DNA of 19,428 nucleotides from Nostoc sp. GT001 (GCF_030382115.1 NZ_JAUDRJ010000003.1:1632144-1651571), one strand, 5' to 3'. Numbered from the stretch's first letter, positions 1 through 7,567 are shown. Notes: generated from the sequence alone by a model not told the origin. Numbers and translations: made by a program.

Positions 1-370
1 AGTTTTCGTGAAGCGGGGGTTAGAATTGACCGGAAAATCTTCTGGTCTCATATCGGTACAGGATTCTTTTGCCTGTAACCCCCGCTTTGTTGATTTAGTT
101 GTGGTTTTGCAATTAGTGCACTAATGCCTACATACTTATAATCATCATTGCCCTCTGTGATTTGCCCATGATTCCGGCTACCATCGCCCATAAATAAATA
201 CTCCACTTCCATAGCAGCTAATTCCCAATTGGTTCGGCAATTGGTAGCGCACAAAATTGAAGTAGAGATGGGGTAAATGGATTTCACAGAAAATTTCACC
301 TATTGAACATTCCTTTAAACATACTACACTTGTATTACTATCCTGTCTATACCTTTAAGGAGAAAAACTG
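1..370. other. Unassigned left edge with a long-range inverted repeat and a promoter-like pair
   Basis: The plus frame from base 1 is open to a stop at 76-78. It could be the last 25 codons of a gene entering from the left, but I do not recognise it. A perfect 12-base inverted repeat (AAGCGGGGGTTA at 11-22 and TAACCCCCGCTT at 76-87) encloses 53 bases and overlaps that stop, so it may be a 3' structure. A minus frame (299-48, GTG start) is open for 83 codons. It matches no family I know and I do not call it a gene. TTGAAC (303-308) and TACACT (325-330), 16 bases apart, could be the promoter of the next gene. Confidence 0.35.
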
Positions 371-706
371 ATGCATACGATCGCTCGCACCCCAACCACC
401 GATATGGAAGTTACCAGCATTCGCCTAGAACGGGAACTCAAAGATAAACTCAAAGAAATAGCTGGGAATCAGGGATATCAAGCTCTGATCCGAGATATCC
501 TTTGGAATTATGTCCAGCAAAAATCAGGTGAGTGGAAGCCTCGATTTTCGCGATCCGACATTCGAGCTAGCATAGCTGCCACAGCTCAGCAAGAAGAACG
601 CTGTGTACTTACTGGTCAACTAATTCAACCCCAAGAACCAATGTTGTTAGGACTAACGAGGAATGGCGATATGGTTCCTCTGAGTGTCGAGAGCTTGGCT
701 GGATAA
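371..706 (+). CDS. Ribbon-helix-helix (CopG-like) small protein with a conserved-looking C-terminal tail
   Basis: This is a 111-residue protein. Residues 14-52 (TSIRLERELKDKLKEIAG onward) have the pattern of a ribbon-helix-helix DNA-binding unit: a short beta strand, then a charged amphipathic helix, then a second helix ending near NYVQQKSG. Such proteins bind DNA as dimers, often as repressors or antitoxins. The tail (ERCVLTGQLIQPQEPMLLGL, residues 76-95) contains a single Cys and does not belong to the DNA-binding fold. I do not recognise it. The ATG is supported by AAGGAG at 357-362, eight bases upstream. No toxin gene is adjacent, so a free-standing regulator is more likely than an antitoxin. 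The target is unknown. Confidence 0.75.
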   Translation: MHTIARTPTTDMEVTSIRLERELKDKLKEIAGNQGYQALIRDILWNYVQQKSGEWKPRFSRSDIRASIAATAQQEERCVLTGQLIQPQEPMLLGLTRNGDMVPLSVESLAG

Positions 707-738
707 ACTTCGTCCATTTTGTTTGAAACCTGTTGTAG

Positions 739-757
739 AACGGGCATCTAGCCCGTC
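739..757. repeat. Small palindromic dispersed-type repeat
   Basis: ACGGGC (740-745) and GCCCGT (751-756) flank the loop ATCTA. Short GC-rich hairpins of this style are scattered in Nostoc-type genomes. It follows the stop of the ribbon-helix-helix gene by about 33 bases. It has no T-run, so it is a repeat or a 3' processing hairpin rather than a classical terminator. Confidence 0.45.
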
Positions 758-841
758 CTACCAGCAAGGAGTACAAAATGCTCTTACTACTTTTAAAAAT
801 ATTGTTCTGAAAATAGATGTGGTTTCGTTTTATATTCAGAC

Positions 842-883
842 GAATGCAGCCCAGTTATTAGTAAAAATAACTGGGCTGCATTC
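842..883. terminator. Strong perfect hairpin, probable transcription end
   Basis: An 18-base stem (842-859 with 866-883) is perfect around the six-base loop AGTAAA. It sits 136 bases after the stop of the ribbon-helix-helix gene with no gene in between. The downstream flank is AAAATTT rather than a clean T-run, so termination would be of imperfect intrinsic type. It could also be a small mobile palindrome. The flanks are symmetric enough to act in either direction. Confidence 0.55.
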
Positions 884-1437
884 AAAATTTAGCCAGAAAT
901 GTCGCAATCTCTGATCGGCAAAAATTTATTTAAATTTAAGCTCTACTCCAAATTTCTACCACAGGTTGAGAGCAAGACGCTCACGAACTCCCTACCACAG
1001 TTACGCTATCGTAGTTCTGAAAACGAGTGTGTCTCGTTGCGCAGCCTCTCGTAGAGAAGAGAAGCCTACACTGCAAGAGTAACCTTTTCCTGCCTCCTTT
1101 ACTTTTATTGATATTTTACTGAGAGTTACGGAGATCAAAGAGTAGCTTGTTAAACCTACTAGTTGTTTCAAGAAATGTAATAAAGCTTTATAAAGTAAGT
1201 TGCGTAATTTTACGTGATATGAAGGGTAATTTTCCTGTAATTCCAGAGAAATTACGGTTTATGTATACTTACAGACAGGATAAAGTTAGTGCATTATTTC
1301 AAGATAGAACAGTTAAAAATAAGCTAACTTAAGCATTTATAGGATATCTTAAGTATTTTATTACTTATGTACCAATGTAGCAATTTGCTTGATGCAGTGG
1401 AAATTTGGCCATCTGAGATAGAAAAGGGCTATAACAG
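884..1437. other. Gene-poor spacer with one dispersed repeat
   Basis: No supportable gene is visible. The reading frame at 1147-1332 has no ribosome binding site and no family resemblance. A GC-richer block at 1031-1066 breaks the AT-rich background. Its part 1039-1064 is nearly the reverse complement of 11946-11967, so it is a dispersed repeat. The rest is AT-rich and unassigned. It may contain the promoter of the kinase operon. Confidence 0.5.
1031..1066. repeat. Dispersed repeat (copy related to 11946-11967)
   Basis: The block at 1039-1064 begins GCGCAGCCTCTCGTA and continues with GAGAAG units. The reverse complement of 11946-11967 gives the same bases except for one four-base indel. It holds a short CTCT/GAGA hairpin. 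Elements of this type are common in Nostocales spacers and usually have no known function. Confidence 0.55.
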
Positions 1438-1566
1438 GTGAGAGAAAGTATTCACACAAAATTTGTCAATTATCAGGGTGTAGCAACACAACTAACGGTG
1501 AAGAATATGCCAAGAGGTTGGGTGCAAGAACAATGGGGTTACTATCCGAGGGCGTGCCAAAAATGA
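1438..1566 (+). CDS. Possible 42-codon leader ORF coupled to the kinase gene
   Basis: A GTG-initiated frame of 42 codons ends in TGA at 1564-1566. That stop overlaps the kinase ATG (1563-1565) in an ATGA arrangement typical of translational coupling. AAGGG at 1424-1428 lies nine bases before the GTG. A nested ATG at 1507 would give a 19-residue peptide, MPRGWVQEQWGYYPRACQK. The product is rich in Gln and aromatic residues and matches no family I know. It could be a true small gene, a regulatory leader peptide or chance. The tight junction is the main support. Confidence 0.3.
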   Translation: MRESIHTKFVNYQGVATQLTVKNMPRGWVQEQWGYYPRACQK

Positions 1567-3581
1567 AAAAGCCTTTATCATCGCCGCCACATTACATAGA
1601 TGACATAGATCGACTACAACCTTACCAAGTCAAGCTGATGCAGCATCAGGAAGAACCTGCCCGCGAGTTGGTACAAAAAATTAACCAAATCATTGCTAAT
1701 AGCTCTGCTACGGCTTTGATGCTGCAAGAGATTGCTCAATTGCTAGGAGTTGCTTTTCAAGTAGATTGCTGCTGTTTGGTTTCAGTGGCGAATGAGACAT
1801 CAGACGAAGCAACTACTACTAACTGGTGTGCTGATGAGTATCTAGGGTTGCCGCACCCAGAAGAAATGTTTTCGATGGAACAGTTGCTTATGCACTCCCC
1901 AGTGCTGCAATGCGCTGCCCAACCATTGACTATTGAAGACATTTCCATAATTCAGAACAGTCTGGTAATTGGGTGTCAATATTTGCCACTACCGATAAAA
2001 GCGGTTTTGGCAATTCCCACTCGGTTTGGTGGCAATAATAATGGAGTGATTAATCTGATTAAATTCCAACCTTATGAATGGAGTGAATCAGAAAAACAAT
2101 TGCTCAAAGAAGTGGAGTCAGCTTGCGCGATCGCTTTTTCTGGAGTGGCACAAGCTAAACAAATTACTCATCAAGAGCAGTCCCTGCAAAAAAGCAAGCA
2201 ACATCAAAGCTTGATCAAGCAATTAACCATATTGAGTCGTAGCAACTTGGAGCTAAATCAAATGCTCCAGTTAGTTATCACTTCGACAGCCGAATCTCTA
2301 CAGGCAGATCGGGGTTTGCTCATATTACTGAAATATACAGATCCACTATTTAAGACTCAAGCTAAAAAACAAATCCCCAAAGCGAAAGCTAGTGTAATCG
2401 CCCAATGGGCTAGAGAAACACAAAATTCTGGCACTAGTAAACCAGACACCTTAGCTGAGTCTTTTTTGATTTCAGACTGTGGTTTATGCCAGCGTGCCTT
2501 CATGGATTCTGGAAAATCAGTAATTTTCGATGACTATACAGATCAAAACGATACCTTAATAGCTGCTCCATTATTTGCAATAGAGGAATTGCCTGCGGTA
2601 CTTTTAGTGCCATTGGAAAGTCAAGGCAAAATTTTAGGATTCTTGGTGCTACAGCAAGCTGTGATTCGCAATTGGCAGCCAGAAGAATTAAATCTTGTGG
2701 AAATGGTTTGCGCCCAAGTGAGTAACGCCATAATTCAGTCACAGACATTGCGCCAAGTGCAAATGTTGGTAGATGAACGGACGGCGAAACTACAGAGTAG
2801 TCTAGAACTCCAGGCAAAATTGCATGAAAGAACACGGCAGTATGTTGAGCAGCTACGGAAACTTAATGAACTCAAAGATGAATTTTTGAGTAACATGAGC
2901 GATCGCCTACGCTATCCTTTGACAAATATGCTGATGTCAATCAAAAACTTGCGTTTGCCAGGAATAGCACCAGAGCGTCAGGGTAGATATCTAGATATTC
3001 TTGAGCAGGAATGTTCAAAGGAAATCAACTTGATTAATGACTTGTTGACACTCCAAAAGCTAGAGTCGCCTCACGAAGCCCCGCAATTAGAATCTATAGA
3101 TTTAAATACTAGAATTCAGGATATAGCAGCATCTTTCGAGAAAAAACTAGGCGAAAAAGGATTAAAAATTTCTATAGATTTGCCGGAAGAATCGCTCAAA
3201 CTGCAAACTGAACTGGAGAGCTTTGACCGCATCTTGCAAGAATTGTTAACGAATGCCTGTAAATACTCAGAGCCTGATACAATAGTCCATCTTGAAGCGG
3301 CTCACCGAGTCGATCAACAAATCGATCAAGTTATCATGAAGGTAACGAATACAGGACGTGCCATCTCTGAAGAAGAAGCGACCTACATCTTTGATAAGTT
3401 CCGTCGGGGAAAAGGGCGCTGGACTCCAGGGACGGGCTTGGGACTTGCTTTAGTCAAGTCTTTAGTGCAGCATCTGAATGGAGCGATCGCTGTTGAAAGT
3501 CTCCCAATTTCGGATTCTGAACAGAGCGAAATTTGCTTCACCTTGACTCTGCCCCAATTTTCTGACGAAAGCAAACCATAA
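1563..3581 (+). CDS. GAF-domain sensor histidine kinase with a non-canonical H box
   Basis: The protein has 672 residues from ATG 1563, which has GAGGG ten bases upstream. The frame can be extended to TTG 1518 or ATG 1533. Two GAF-like sensor regions (about residues 40-195 and 220-400) are followed by a coiled segment, a dimerisation helix pair (about 430-500) and a HATPase domain (about 535-660). The N box has Asn564 (ELLTNACKY) and the G2 box is GTGLGL at 623-628. The G1 box reads NTGRAI (Asn596) where DxGxGI is usual, a variant also found in some working kinases. In the H box, FLSNMSDRLRYPL has Asp447 where the phospho-accepting His belongs. There are no membrane segments, so it is cytosolic. 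The SRPBCC gene follows after eight bases, so the two probably share a transcript. It may be a pseudokinase or an allosteric partner of another kinase. Confidence 0.88.
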   Translation: MKKPLSSPPHYIDDIDRLQPYQVKLMQHQEEPARELVQKINQIIANSSATALMLQEIAQLLGVAFQVDCCCLVSVANETSDEATTTNWCADEYLGLPHPEEMFSMEQLLMHSPVLQCAAQPLTIEDISIIQNSLVIGCQYLPLPIKAVLAIPTRFGGNNNGVINLIKFQPYEWSESEKQLLKEVESACAIAFSGVAQAKQITHQEQSLQKSKQHQSLIKQLTILSRSNLELNQMLQLVITSTAESLQADRGLLILLKYTDPLFKTQAKKQIPKAKASVIAQWARETQNSGTSKPDTLAESFLISDCGLCQRAFMDSGKSVIFDDYTDQNDTLIAAPLFAIEELPAVLLVPLESQGKILGFLVLQQAVIRNWQPEELNLVEMVCAQVSNAIIQSQTLRQVQMLVDERTAKLQSSLELQAKLHERTRQYVEQLRKLNELKDEFLSNMSDRLRYPLTNMLMSIKNLRLPGIAPERQGRYLDILEQECSKEINLINDLLTLQKLESPHEAPQLESIDLNTRIQDIAASFEKKLGEKGLKISIDLPEESLKLQTELESFDRILQELLTNACKYSEPDTIVHLEAAHRVDQQIDQVIMKVTNTGRAISEEEATYIFDKFRRGKGRWTPGTGLGLALVKSLVQHLNGAIAVESLPISDSEQSEICFTLTLPQFSDESKP

Positions 3582-3589
3582 TTCTGAAA

Positions 3590-4177
3590 GTGACTAAAAA
3601 ACAGAACACAACAGAGAACCCTGATTTGCAGTCTTCCACTGATGACACCAACCCAGAAGGGGATTTGCTTGCTCAGGTAGAAGTTCAAATTGAGAAAATA
3701 GCAGAGCGACAGCGGCAAATCAGTGCTAAAGTCCAAATTCCCCACCCAGTGGAGCAAATCTGGAAGGTTCTGACAAATTATGAAGCCTTACCTGACTTTC
3801 TACCCAACCTCGCCAAGAGTTGTTTAATCGAGCATCCCGATGGTGGAATTCGACTGGAGCAAGTAGGCTCCCAACGCTTACTGAATTTCAACTTTTGTGC
3901 GCGGGTAGTTCTAGATTTGGAAGAATGCTTCCCTAAAGCAATCAATTTTCGCATGGTAGAGGGAGATTTTAAAGGCTTTTCTGGGAGCTGGTGCTTAGAG
4001 CCTTATTCTTTCGGTGAGTATATAGGAACAAATCTGTCCTACACAATTCAAGTTTGGCCTAAACTCACTATGCCAGTGGGAATTATTGAAAATCGCCTGA
4101 GCAAAGATTTGCGGTTAAATCTTTTGGCTATTCACCAACGTGTAGAAGAACTAGCCAGCAAAGAGCCGTATGCATAA
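3590..4177 (+). CDS. SRPBCC-fold (START / cyclase-dehydrase type) protein
   Basis: This is a 195-residue soluble protein. After a polar N-terminal tail of about 45 residues, it shows the Coq10/polyketide-cyclase-like pattern. ISAKVQIPHPVEQIWKVLTN leads into the opening helix, then YEALPDFLPNLAKS, and a final long helix begins near NRLSKDLRLN. This helix-grip fold binds hydrophobic ligands such as lipids, quinones or pigments. The specific ligand cannot be read from sequence. The start is GTG with only a weak GAAAG ahead of it, eight bases after the kinase stop, so translation may depend on the kinase gene. A strong terminator follows at 4187. Coupling to the kinase suggests a shared process, but no function is established. 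Confidence 0.8.
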   Translation: MTKKQNTTENPDLQSSTDDTNPEGDLLAQVEVQIEKIAERQRQISAKVQIPHPVEQIWKVLTNYEALPDFLPNLAKSCLIEHPDGGIRLEQVGSQRLLNFNFCARVVLDLEECFPKAINFRMVEGDFKGFSGSWCLEPYSFGEYIGTNLSYTIQVWPKLTMPVGIIENRLSKDLRLNLLAIHQRVEELASKEPYA

Positions 4178-4186
4178 CAACAACTA

Positions 4187-4222
4187 AACCATCATTCAGG
4201 ATATTCCTGGATGATGGTTTTT
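4187..4222 (+). terminator. Rho-independent terminator of the kinase-SRPBCC operon
   Basis: A 15-base stem (4187-4201 with 4205-4219) is perfect except for one G-T pair. It closes on a three-base loop and runs into five T residues at 4218-4222. It lies ten bases after the SRPBCC stop codon and ends the plus-strand operon before the convergent tRNA gene. Confidence 0.9.
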
Positions 4223-4270
4223 ATTGCTAGATTTCAAACAAAAAAGCTTTTGCTTTTTATTGTTTTTAAG

Positions 4271-4343
4271 TACCCCCAGGGGAATTCGAATCCCCGTTAC
4301 CTCCGTGAAAGGGAGGTGTCCTAGGCCTCTAGACGATGGGGGC
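4271..4343 (-). tRNA. tRNA-Glu (anticodon TTC)
   Basis: The minus strand folds as a standard 73-base cloverleaf without encoded CCA. The acceptor arm is GCCCCCA paired with TGGGGGT, with a G-U first pair. The anticodon stem CCTCC/GGAGG closes the loop CTTTCAC, with the anticodon TTC on plus bases 4307-4309. The T arm is GGGGATTCGAATCCCC. Besides protein synthesis, glutamyl-tRNA is the first substrate of tetrapyrrole (chlorophyll, heme, bilin) synthesis in cyanobacteria. Confidence 0.97.
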
Positions 4344-4669
4344 ATCGGACTCAGACCTTTTATAAGTTAACCAATTTCCTTGCCTTTGTCAACAGGTTTT
4401 GCCAAAAAAAGTTTGTGGCAGCTAAACTGGGTGGGAGCAAAAGCTTGAAGAAGATACAAAGATATGGAGACAGATAAAAAAGTCCGTTGATGCTTCTGTG
4501 GTCAGCCACAGGGTGCGTCAGCGTTGAGTATGGGGAATTTCGGGGTATACACATATCTAAAAAACGCTGAAGACAGCAAAGAACAAAGGGTATGATGTTG
4601 TACCCTGTAAAGTTAATATCTACGGTTTTTTACAAGAGATTTTGAAATAAATCGCTCAAAATCTACAAT
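4344..4669. promoter_or_regulatory. Upstream region of the antiporter gene with two small inverted repeats
   Basis: No gene is visible in these 326 bases. CTGTGG (4496-4501) and CCACAG (4506-4511) make a tight hairpin. AGGGTA (4587-4592) and TACCCT (4601-4606) form a second inverted repeat, 64 bases before the antiporter ATG, where an operator could lie. The tRNA-Glu promoter must also lie here on the minus strand. No convincing ribosome binding site precedes ATG 4670. Confidence 0.3.
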
Positions 4670-6589
4670 ATGGAAGCATCTTTTGAAATCACCATACAGA
4701 TGGCGATCGCTGTCTTTGCAGGCATTAGCGCCCAAGTGCTGGCTGCATACCTCCGTGTACCCAGCATCGTCTTGTTATTGCTGTTGGGCATTTTGTTTGG
4801 CTCCGATGGTATAGGGCTATTGCATCCCCATTCGCTAGGCACTGGACTGGAAGTTATAGTCGCCCTCGCAACGGCAATCATTTTGTTTGAAGGCGGACTT
4901 AACTTGGATCTGCGTGAGTTAGGTAGAGTTTCAGTCAGCCTACAATTGCTCGTCACTCAAGGAACGCTAATTACCCTGCTTGGCGGGAGTATGGCTGCTC
5001 ACTGGCTAGGTGAATTTCCCTGGAACATAGCTTTTCTCTATGCTTCCATAGTCGTGGTGACAGGCCCAACCGTCGTTGGCCCATTGCTCAAACAAATCAA
5101 TGTAGATCGACAAGTGGCAACACTTTTAGAAGGAGAAGGGGTTTTAATTGACCCTGTAGGGGCTATCCTCGCCTTCGTTGTCCTCGATACGATTTTGAAC
5201 GGCGATGCTGACCCCATCAATGCGATCGTCGGTTTACTTATACGTCTGGGTGTTGGTGCAGCAATTGGTGGTGCTGGCGGTTATCTAATGAGTTTGATTT
5301 TCAAACGCGCCAGTTTTTTGTCATTTGAGCTAAAAAACTTAGTGGTGTTGGCGATACTTTGGAGCTTGTTTACCTTATCGCAGATGATCCGCAGTGAATC
5401 GGGAGTCATGACAACAGTAGTTGCAGGGGCAGTCTTTGCTAACTCCTCAGTCCCGGAAGAACGTCTGTTACGTAGCTTTAAAGGTCAGCTAACAATTCTC
5501 AGCGTTTCGGTGCTATTTATCTTATTAGCTGCTGACCTATCCATTGCCAGTGTGTTTGCTTTGGGTTGGGGTAGTTTGTTCACTGTTTTGGTACTAATGT
5601 TTGTCGTTCGCCCAATCAATATCTTGTTGTGTACCTGGAACAGTGACCTCAACTGGCGACAAAAACTGTTTTTAAGCTGGGTTGCTCCGAGAGGAATTGT
5701 TGCTGCCTCTGTAGCTTCTTTTTTTGCGATTTCGTTGACACAGCGGGGCATTAACGGCGGTGATTCCATTAAAGCTTTAGTTTTCCTCACTATTATCATG
5801 ACTGTTGTCTGCCAGGGGCTAACAGCTGGCTGGGTTGCTAAATGGCTACAAATCACCTCCAAGGACGTAACTGGGGCAGTAATTGTGGGTTGTAATCCCT
5901 TGAGTCTTGTGATTGCTCGTTTCTTTCAAGAACGGGGAGAAAACGTGGTGATGATTGATACTGACCCCGAATGTCTTGTGCAAGCCGAGGCACAAAATCT
6001 CCGGGTTATTGCCAGCAGTGCGTTGGATGCTGCGGTTTTAGAAGAGGCAGGACTTGCCTCTATAGGTACTTTTTTGGCTATGACAAGTAATGGCGAAGTG
6101 AATTTTGTTTTGGCTCAACGAGCAGCTGAAGAGTTTAAACCCCCGCGAGTCTTAGCTGTTTTTCCGCGCGATCCGCAAGCGAGTACCTCGACTAGTAATA
6201 AAGTTAATCAAGCTTTTATTCCAGACTTAGCAATTAAAACTTGGAATGAATATTTGAATGATGGACGAGTGAAGTTGGGGACAACTACGCTAGATGAGTT
6301 GGAATTTTCGACTCAATGCGATCGCATCCAAGAAAAGATTCGGACTGGGGCTTTGATACCGCTATTGCTAGAACGAGCAGAACGCTTACAAGTAATGCCA
6401 GCGAACCAAGATTGGGAAATTGGCGATCGCATTATTTATCTATTGCATGACCCCAGACCTAGCCTTTTAAAACGCTTATCTGGTGCCACCCAATCCACTC
6501 CCCTCTCTCTAGAAAAGTTACCAGAGGTTGAAGACCTATCCCTTGCCCAATTATCTCAACTTTCTACTAGTGAGGCTTCTGGGGGATGA
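4670..6589 (+). CDS. CPA1-type Na+(K+)/H+ antiporter with C-terminal TrkA-N/TrkA-C-like domains
   Basis: This 639-residue integral membrane protein exchanges monovalent cations for protons. Residues 8-395 contain about a dozen hydrophobic segments. TGPT (131-134) and GEGVLID (155-161, with Asp161) are the expected unwound helix and the ion-binding acid. WVAPRGIVAAS (337-347) carries the conserved Arg341. Residues 402-500 resemble a TrkA-N (RCK) nucleotide-binding domain, and about 540-595 (IRTGALIPLLLER onward) a TrkA-C domain. The usual GxGxxG nucleotide loop is VGCNPLS (406-412), so dinucleotide binding may be altered or lost. Cyanobacteria have several NhaS-type paralogues and I cannot say which this is. 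The gene stands alone and is convergent with the cytochrome gene. Confidence 0.9.
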   Translation: MEASFEITIQMAIAVFAGISAQVLAAYLRVPSIVLLLLLGILFGSDGIGLLHPHSLGTGLEVIVALATAIILFEGGLNLDLRELGRVSVSLQLLVTQGTLITLLGGSMAAHWLGEFPWNIAFLYASIVVVTGPTVVGPLLKQINVDRQVATLLEGEGVLIDPVGAILAFVVLDTILNGDADPINAIVGLLIRLGVGAAIGGAGGYLMSLIFKRASFLSFELKNLVVLAILWSLFTLSQMIRSESGVMTTVVAGAVFANSSVPEERLLRSFKGQLTILSVSVLFILLAADLSIASVFALGWGSLFTVLVLMFVVRPINILLCTWNSDLNWRQKLFLSWVAPRGIVAASVASFFAISLTQRGINGGDSIKALVFLTIIMTVVCQGLTAGWVAKWLQITSKDVTGAVIVGCNPLSLVIARFFQERGENVVMIDTDPECLVQAEAQNLRVIASSALDAAVLEEAGLASIGTFLAMTSNGEVNFVLAQRAAEEFKPPRVLAVFPRDPQASTSTSNKVNQAFIPDLAIKTWNEYLNDGRVKLGTTTLDELEFSTQCDRIQEKIRTGALIPLLLERAERLQVMPANQDWEIGDRIIYLLHDPRPSLLKRLSGATQSTPLSLEKLPEVEDLSLAQLSQLSTSEASGG

Positions 6590-6598
6590 GGGGATTGG

Positions 6599-6631
6599 GG
6601 CAGCACTTCGGCTACGCTCAGTGACCGGGGG
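6599..6631 (+). repeat. Left arm of a perfect 33-base inverted repeat
   Basis: These 33 bases (GGCAGCACTTCGGCTACGCT onward) are the exact reverse complement of 6789-6821. They begin ten bases after the antiporter stop. Pairing across the spacer would give a very stable hairpin able to end transcription from both convergent genes. The sequence resembles GC-rich dispersed repeats of Nostocales. Confidence 0.85.
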
Positions 6632-6663
6632 CAGGGGAGAAAATGTTGTAATTTCCCAGAATT

Positions 6664-6685
6664 AGAGCAAATAAATTTATTTATG
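6664..6685 (+). repeat. 22-base direct repeat, copy 1
   Basis: The bases AGAGCAAATAAATTTATTTA followed by TG recur exactly at 6744-6765. The core AAATAAATTTATTT is itself palindromic. Both copies lie in the loop of the 33-base inverted repeat. Confidence 0.85.
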
Positions 6686-6743
6686 CTTAATGTTAAATAT
6701 TTATTTCGAGATGCATAGCACAAGAAATAATGCATCCAAGATC

Positions 6744-6765
6744 AGAGCAAATAAATTTATTTATG
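6744..6765 (+). repeat. 22-base direct repeat, copy 2
   Basis: This is an exact copy of 6664-6685, 80 bases further on. Between the copies lie two ATGCAT hexamers (6711-6716 and 6730-6735). Confidence 0.85.
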
Positions 6766-6788
6766 GCGTTCTCCCCTCTGCTCTCTGC

Positions 6789-6821
6789 CCCCCGGTCACT
6801 GAGCGTAGCCGAAGTGCTGCC
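6789..6821 (-). repeat. Right arm of the perfect 33-base inverted repeat
   Basis: This is the reverse complement of 6599-6631. It ends 13 bases before the stop of the cytochrome b6-like gene, which is read from the other strand. With the left arm it brackets the whole convergent spacer. Confidence 0.85.
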
Positions 6822-6834
6822 TCCTTTCCTCTTA

Positions 6835-7467
6835 TCACCCTTGAGAAGGAATAAATTCGCTTTCTGGTTTTGGCGCTTCTTGATACATTTGCCATTCTTG
6901 CCAGAGTAAAGCAGACAAATGTACTATGGCGAGAATTAGTGTCGCTACCGAAATCAGATAACTGTGGATTGTGTAAAGGTGTTCGACGGTAATTGTGTTA
7001 ATGGCTCCACCACCAGTCAGGATTTCGCGCAGTTGCCCACCAATCAAAGGAATGGCTTCGATGGTTCCTAGCTCAATGCTAAAACGCCAGTACCCTTCCT
7101 GAGTCCAATCTAAAATCATCGCTGTCCAATCCAACCCGATCGCACTTAGGGTTAACAAAATCACACTAATCCAAGCAGCCAGCCAACTCTTGCGAAATTG
7201 CCGACCTAAAAACATCACTACAATTTGAATGAGAGCGATCGCAATTACCCCATTACCAGCAAGATCATGCGCTCTCCAAAACAACCAGCCGTATGGCAGT
7301 TGTGTATTAATCATCTTCAATGAGTTATAAGCTCCGCCTGCTGTCGGTTCATAGTAAAAAGAAAGCAAAATTCCGGTAGAGATATAAATTAAACACAGAG
7401 TCAAAATCACGACTGATAATATCGTCGCTATTCGTCGCAAAATCTTATCGAACTGGGTGCTTTGCAT
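6835..7467 (-). CDS. Stand-alone cytochrome b6-like membrane protein
   Basis: The 210-residue protein matches the four-helix core of cytochrome b6 (PetB). STGILLSFYYEPT, YGWLFWRAH and GYWRFSIELGTIEAIPLIGG align with the standard family sequence. His67 and His168 correspond to the pair that holds heme bp (low potential). His183, 15 residues after His168, corresponds to one ligand of heme bn, but its partner position 81 is Gln, not His. The Cys that anchors heme ci in true PetB has no counterpart near residue 16. The charged C-terminal tail (from residue 190) is unlike PetB. No petD gene lies beside it. ATG has a strong AGGAGGGG site six bases ahead (7474-7481). It is probably a membrane redox protein outside the main b6f complex, with its partner unknown. 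Confidence 0.85.
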   Translation of the reverse strand: MQSTQFDKILRRIATILSVVILTLCLIYISTGILLSFYYEPTAGGAYNSLKMINTQLPYGWLFWRAHDLAGNGVIAIALIQIVVMFLGRQFRKSWLAAWISVILLTLSAIGLDWTAMILDWTQEGYWRFSIELGTIEAIPLIGGQLREILTGGGAINTITVEHLYTIHSYLISVATLILAIVHLSALLWQEWQMYQEAPKPESEFIPSQG

Positions 7468-7567
7468 GGCTCACCCCTCCTGTTCTTAACTAAGTATTTA
7501 TTCTTATTACGATTTTAGCTAATAAATTTTAATAGTTTTTACTTTTCTTATATAAAAATAAAGTTTT

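Noticed and set aside
1..78. Open frame at the left edge as the tail of ribosomal protein L20
   Set aside because: Only a few residues (AGVRIDRK) look alike, and the ending does not fit the family.
48..299. Minus-strand frame of 83 codons
   Set aside because: GTG start with a weak site and no family match. It crosses the inverted repeat, so it is not called as a gene.
684..914. Open frame of 76 codons after the ribbon-helix-helix gene
   Set aside because: It is composed of a dispersed repeat and a perfect hairpin, and has no ribosome site or family resemblance.
1147..1332. Open frame of 61 codons
   Set aside because: It lies in an AT-rich spacer, with no ribosome site and no recognisable sequence.
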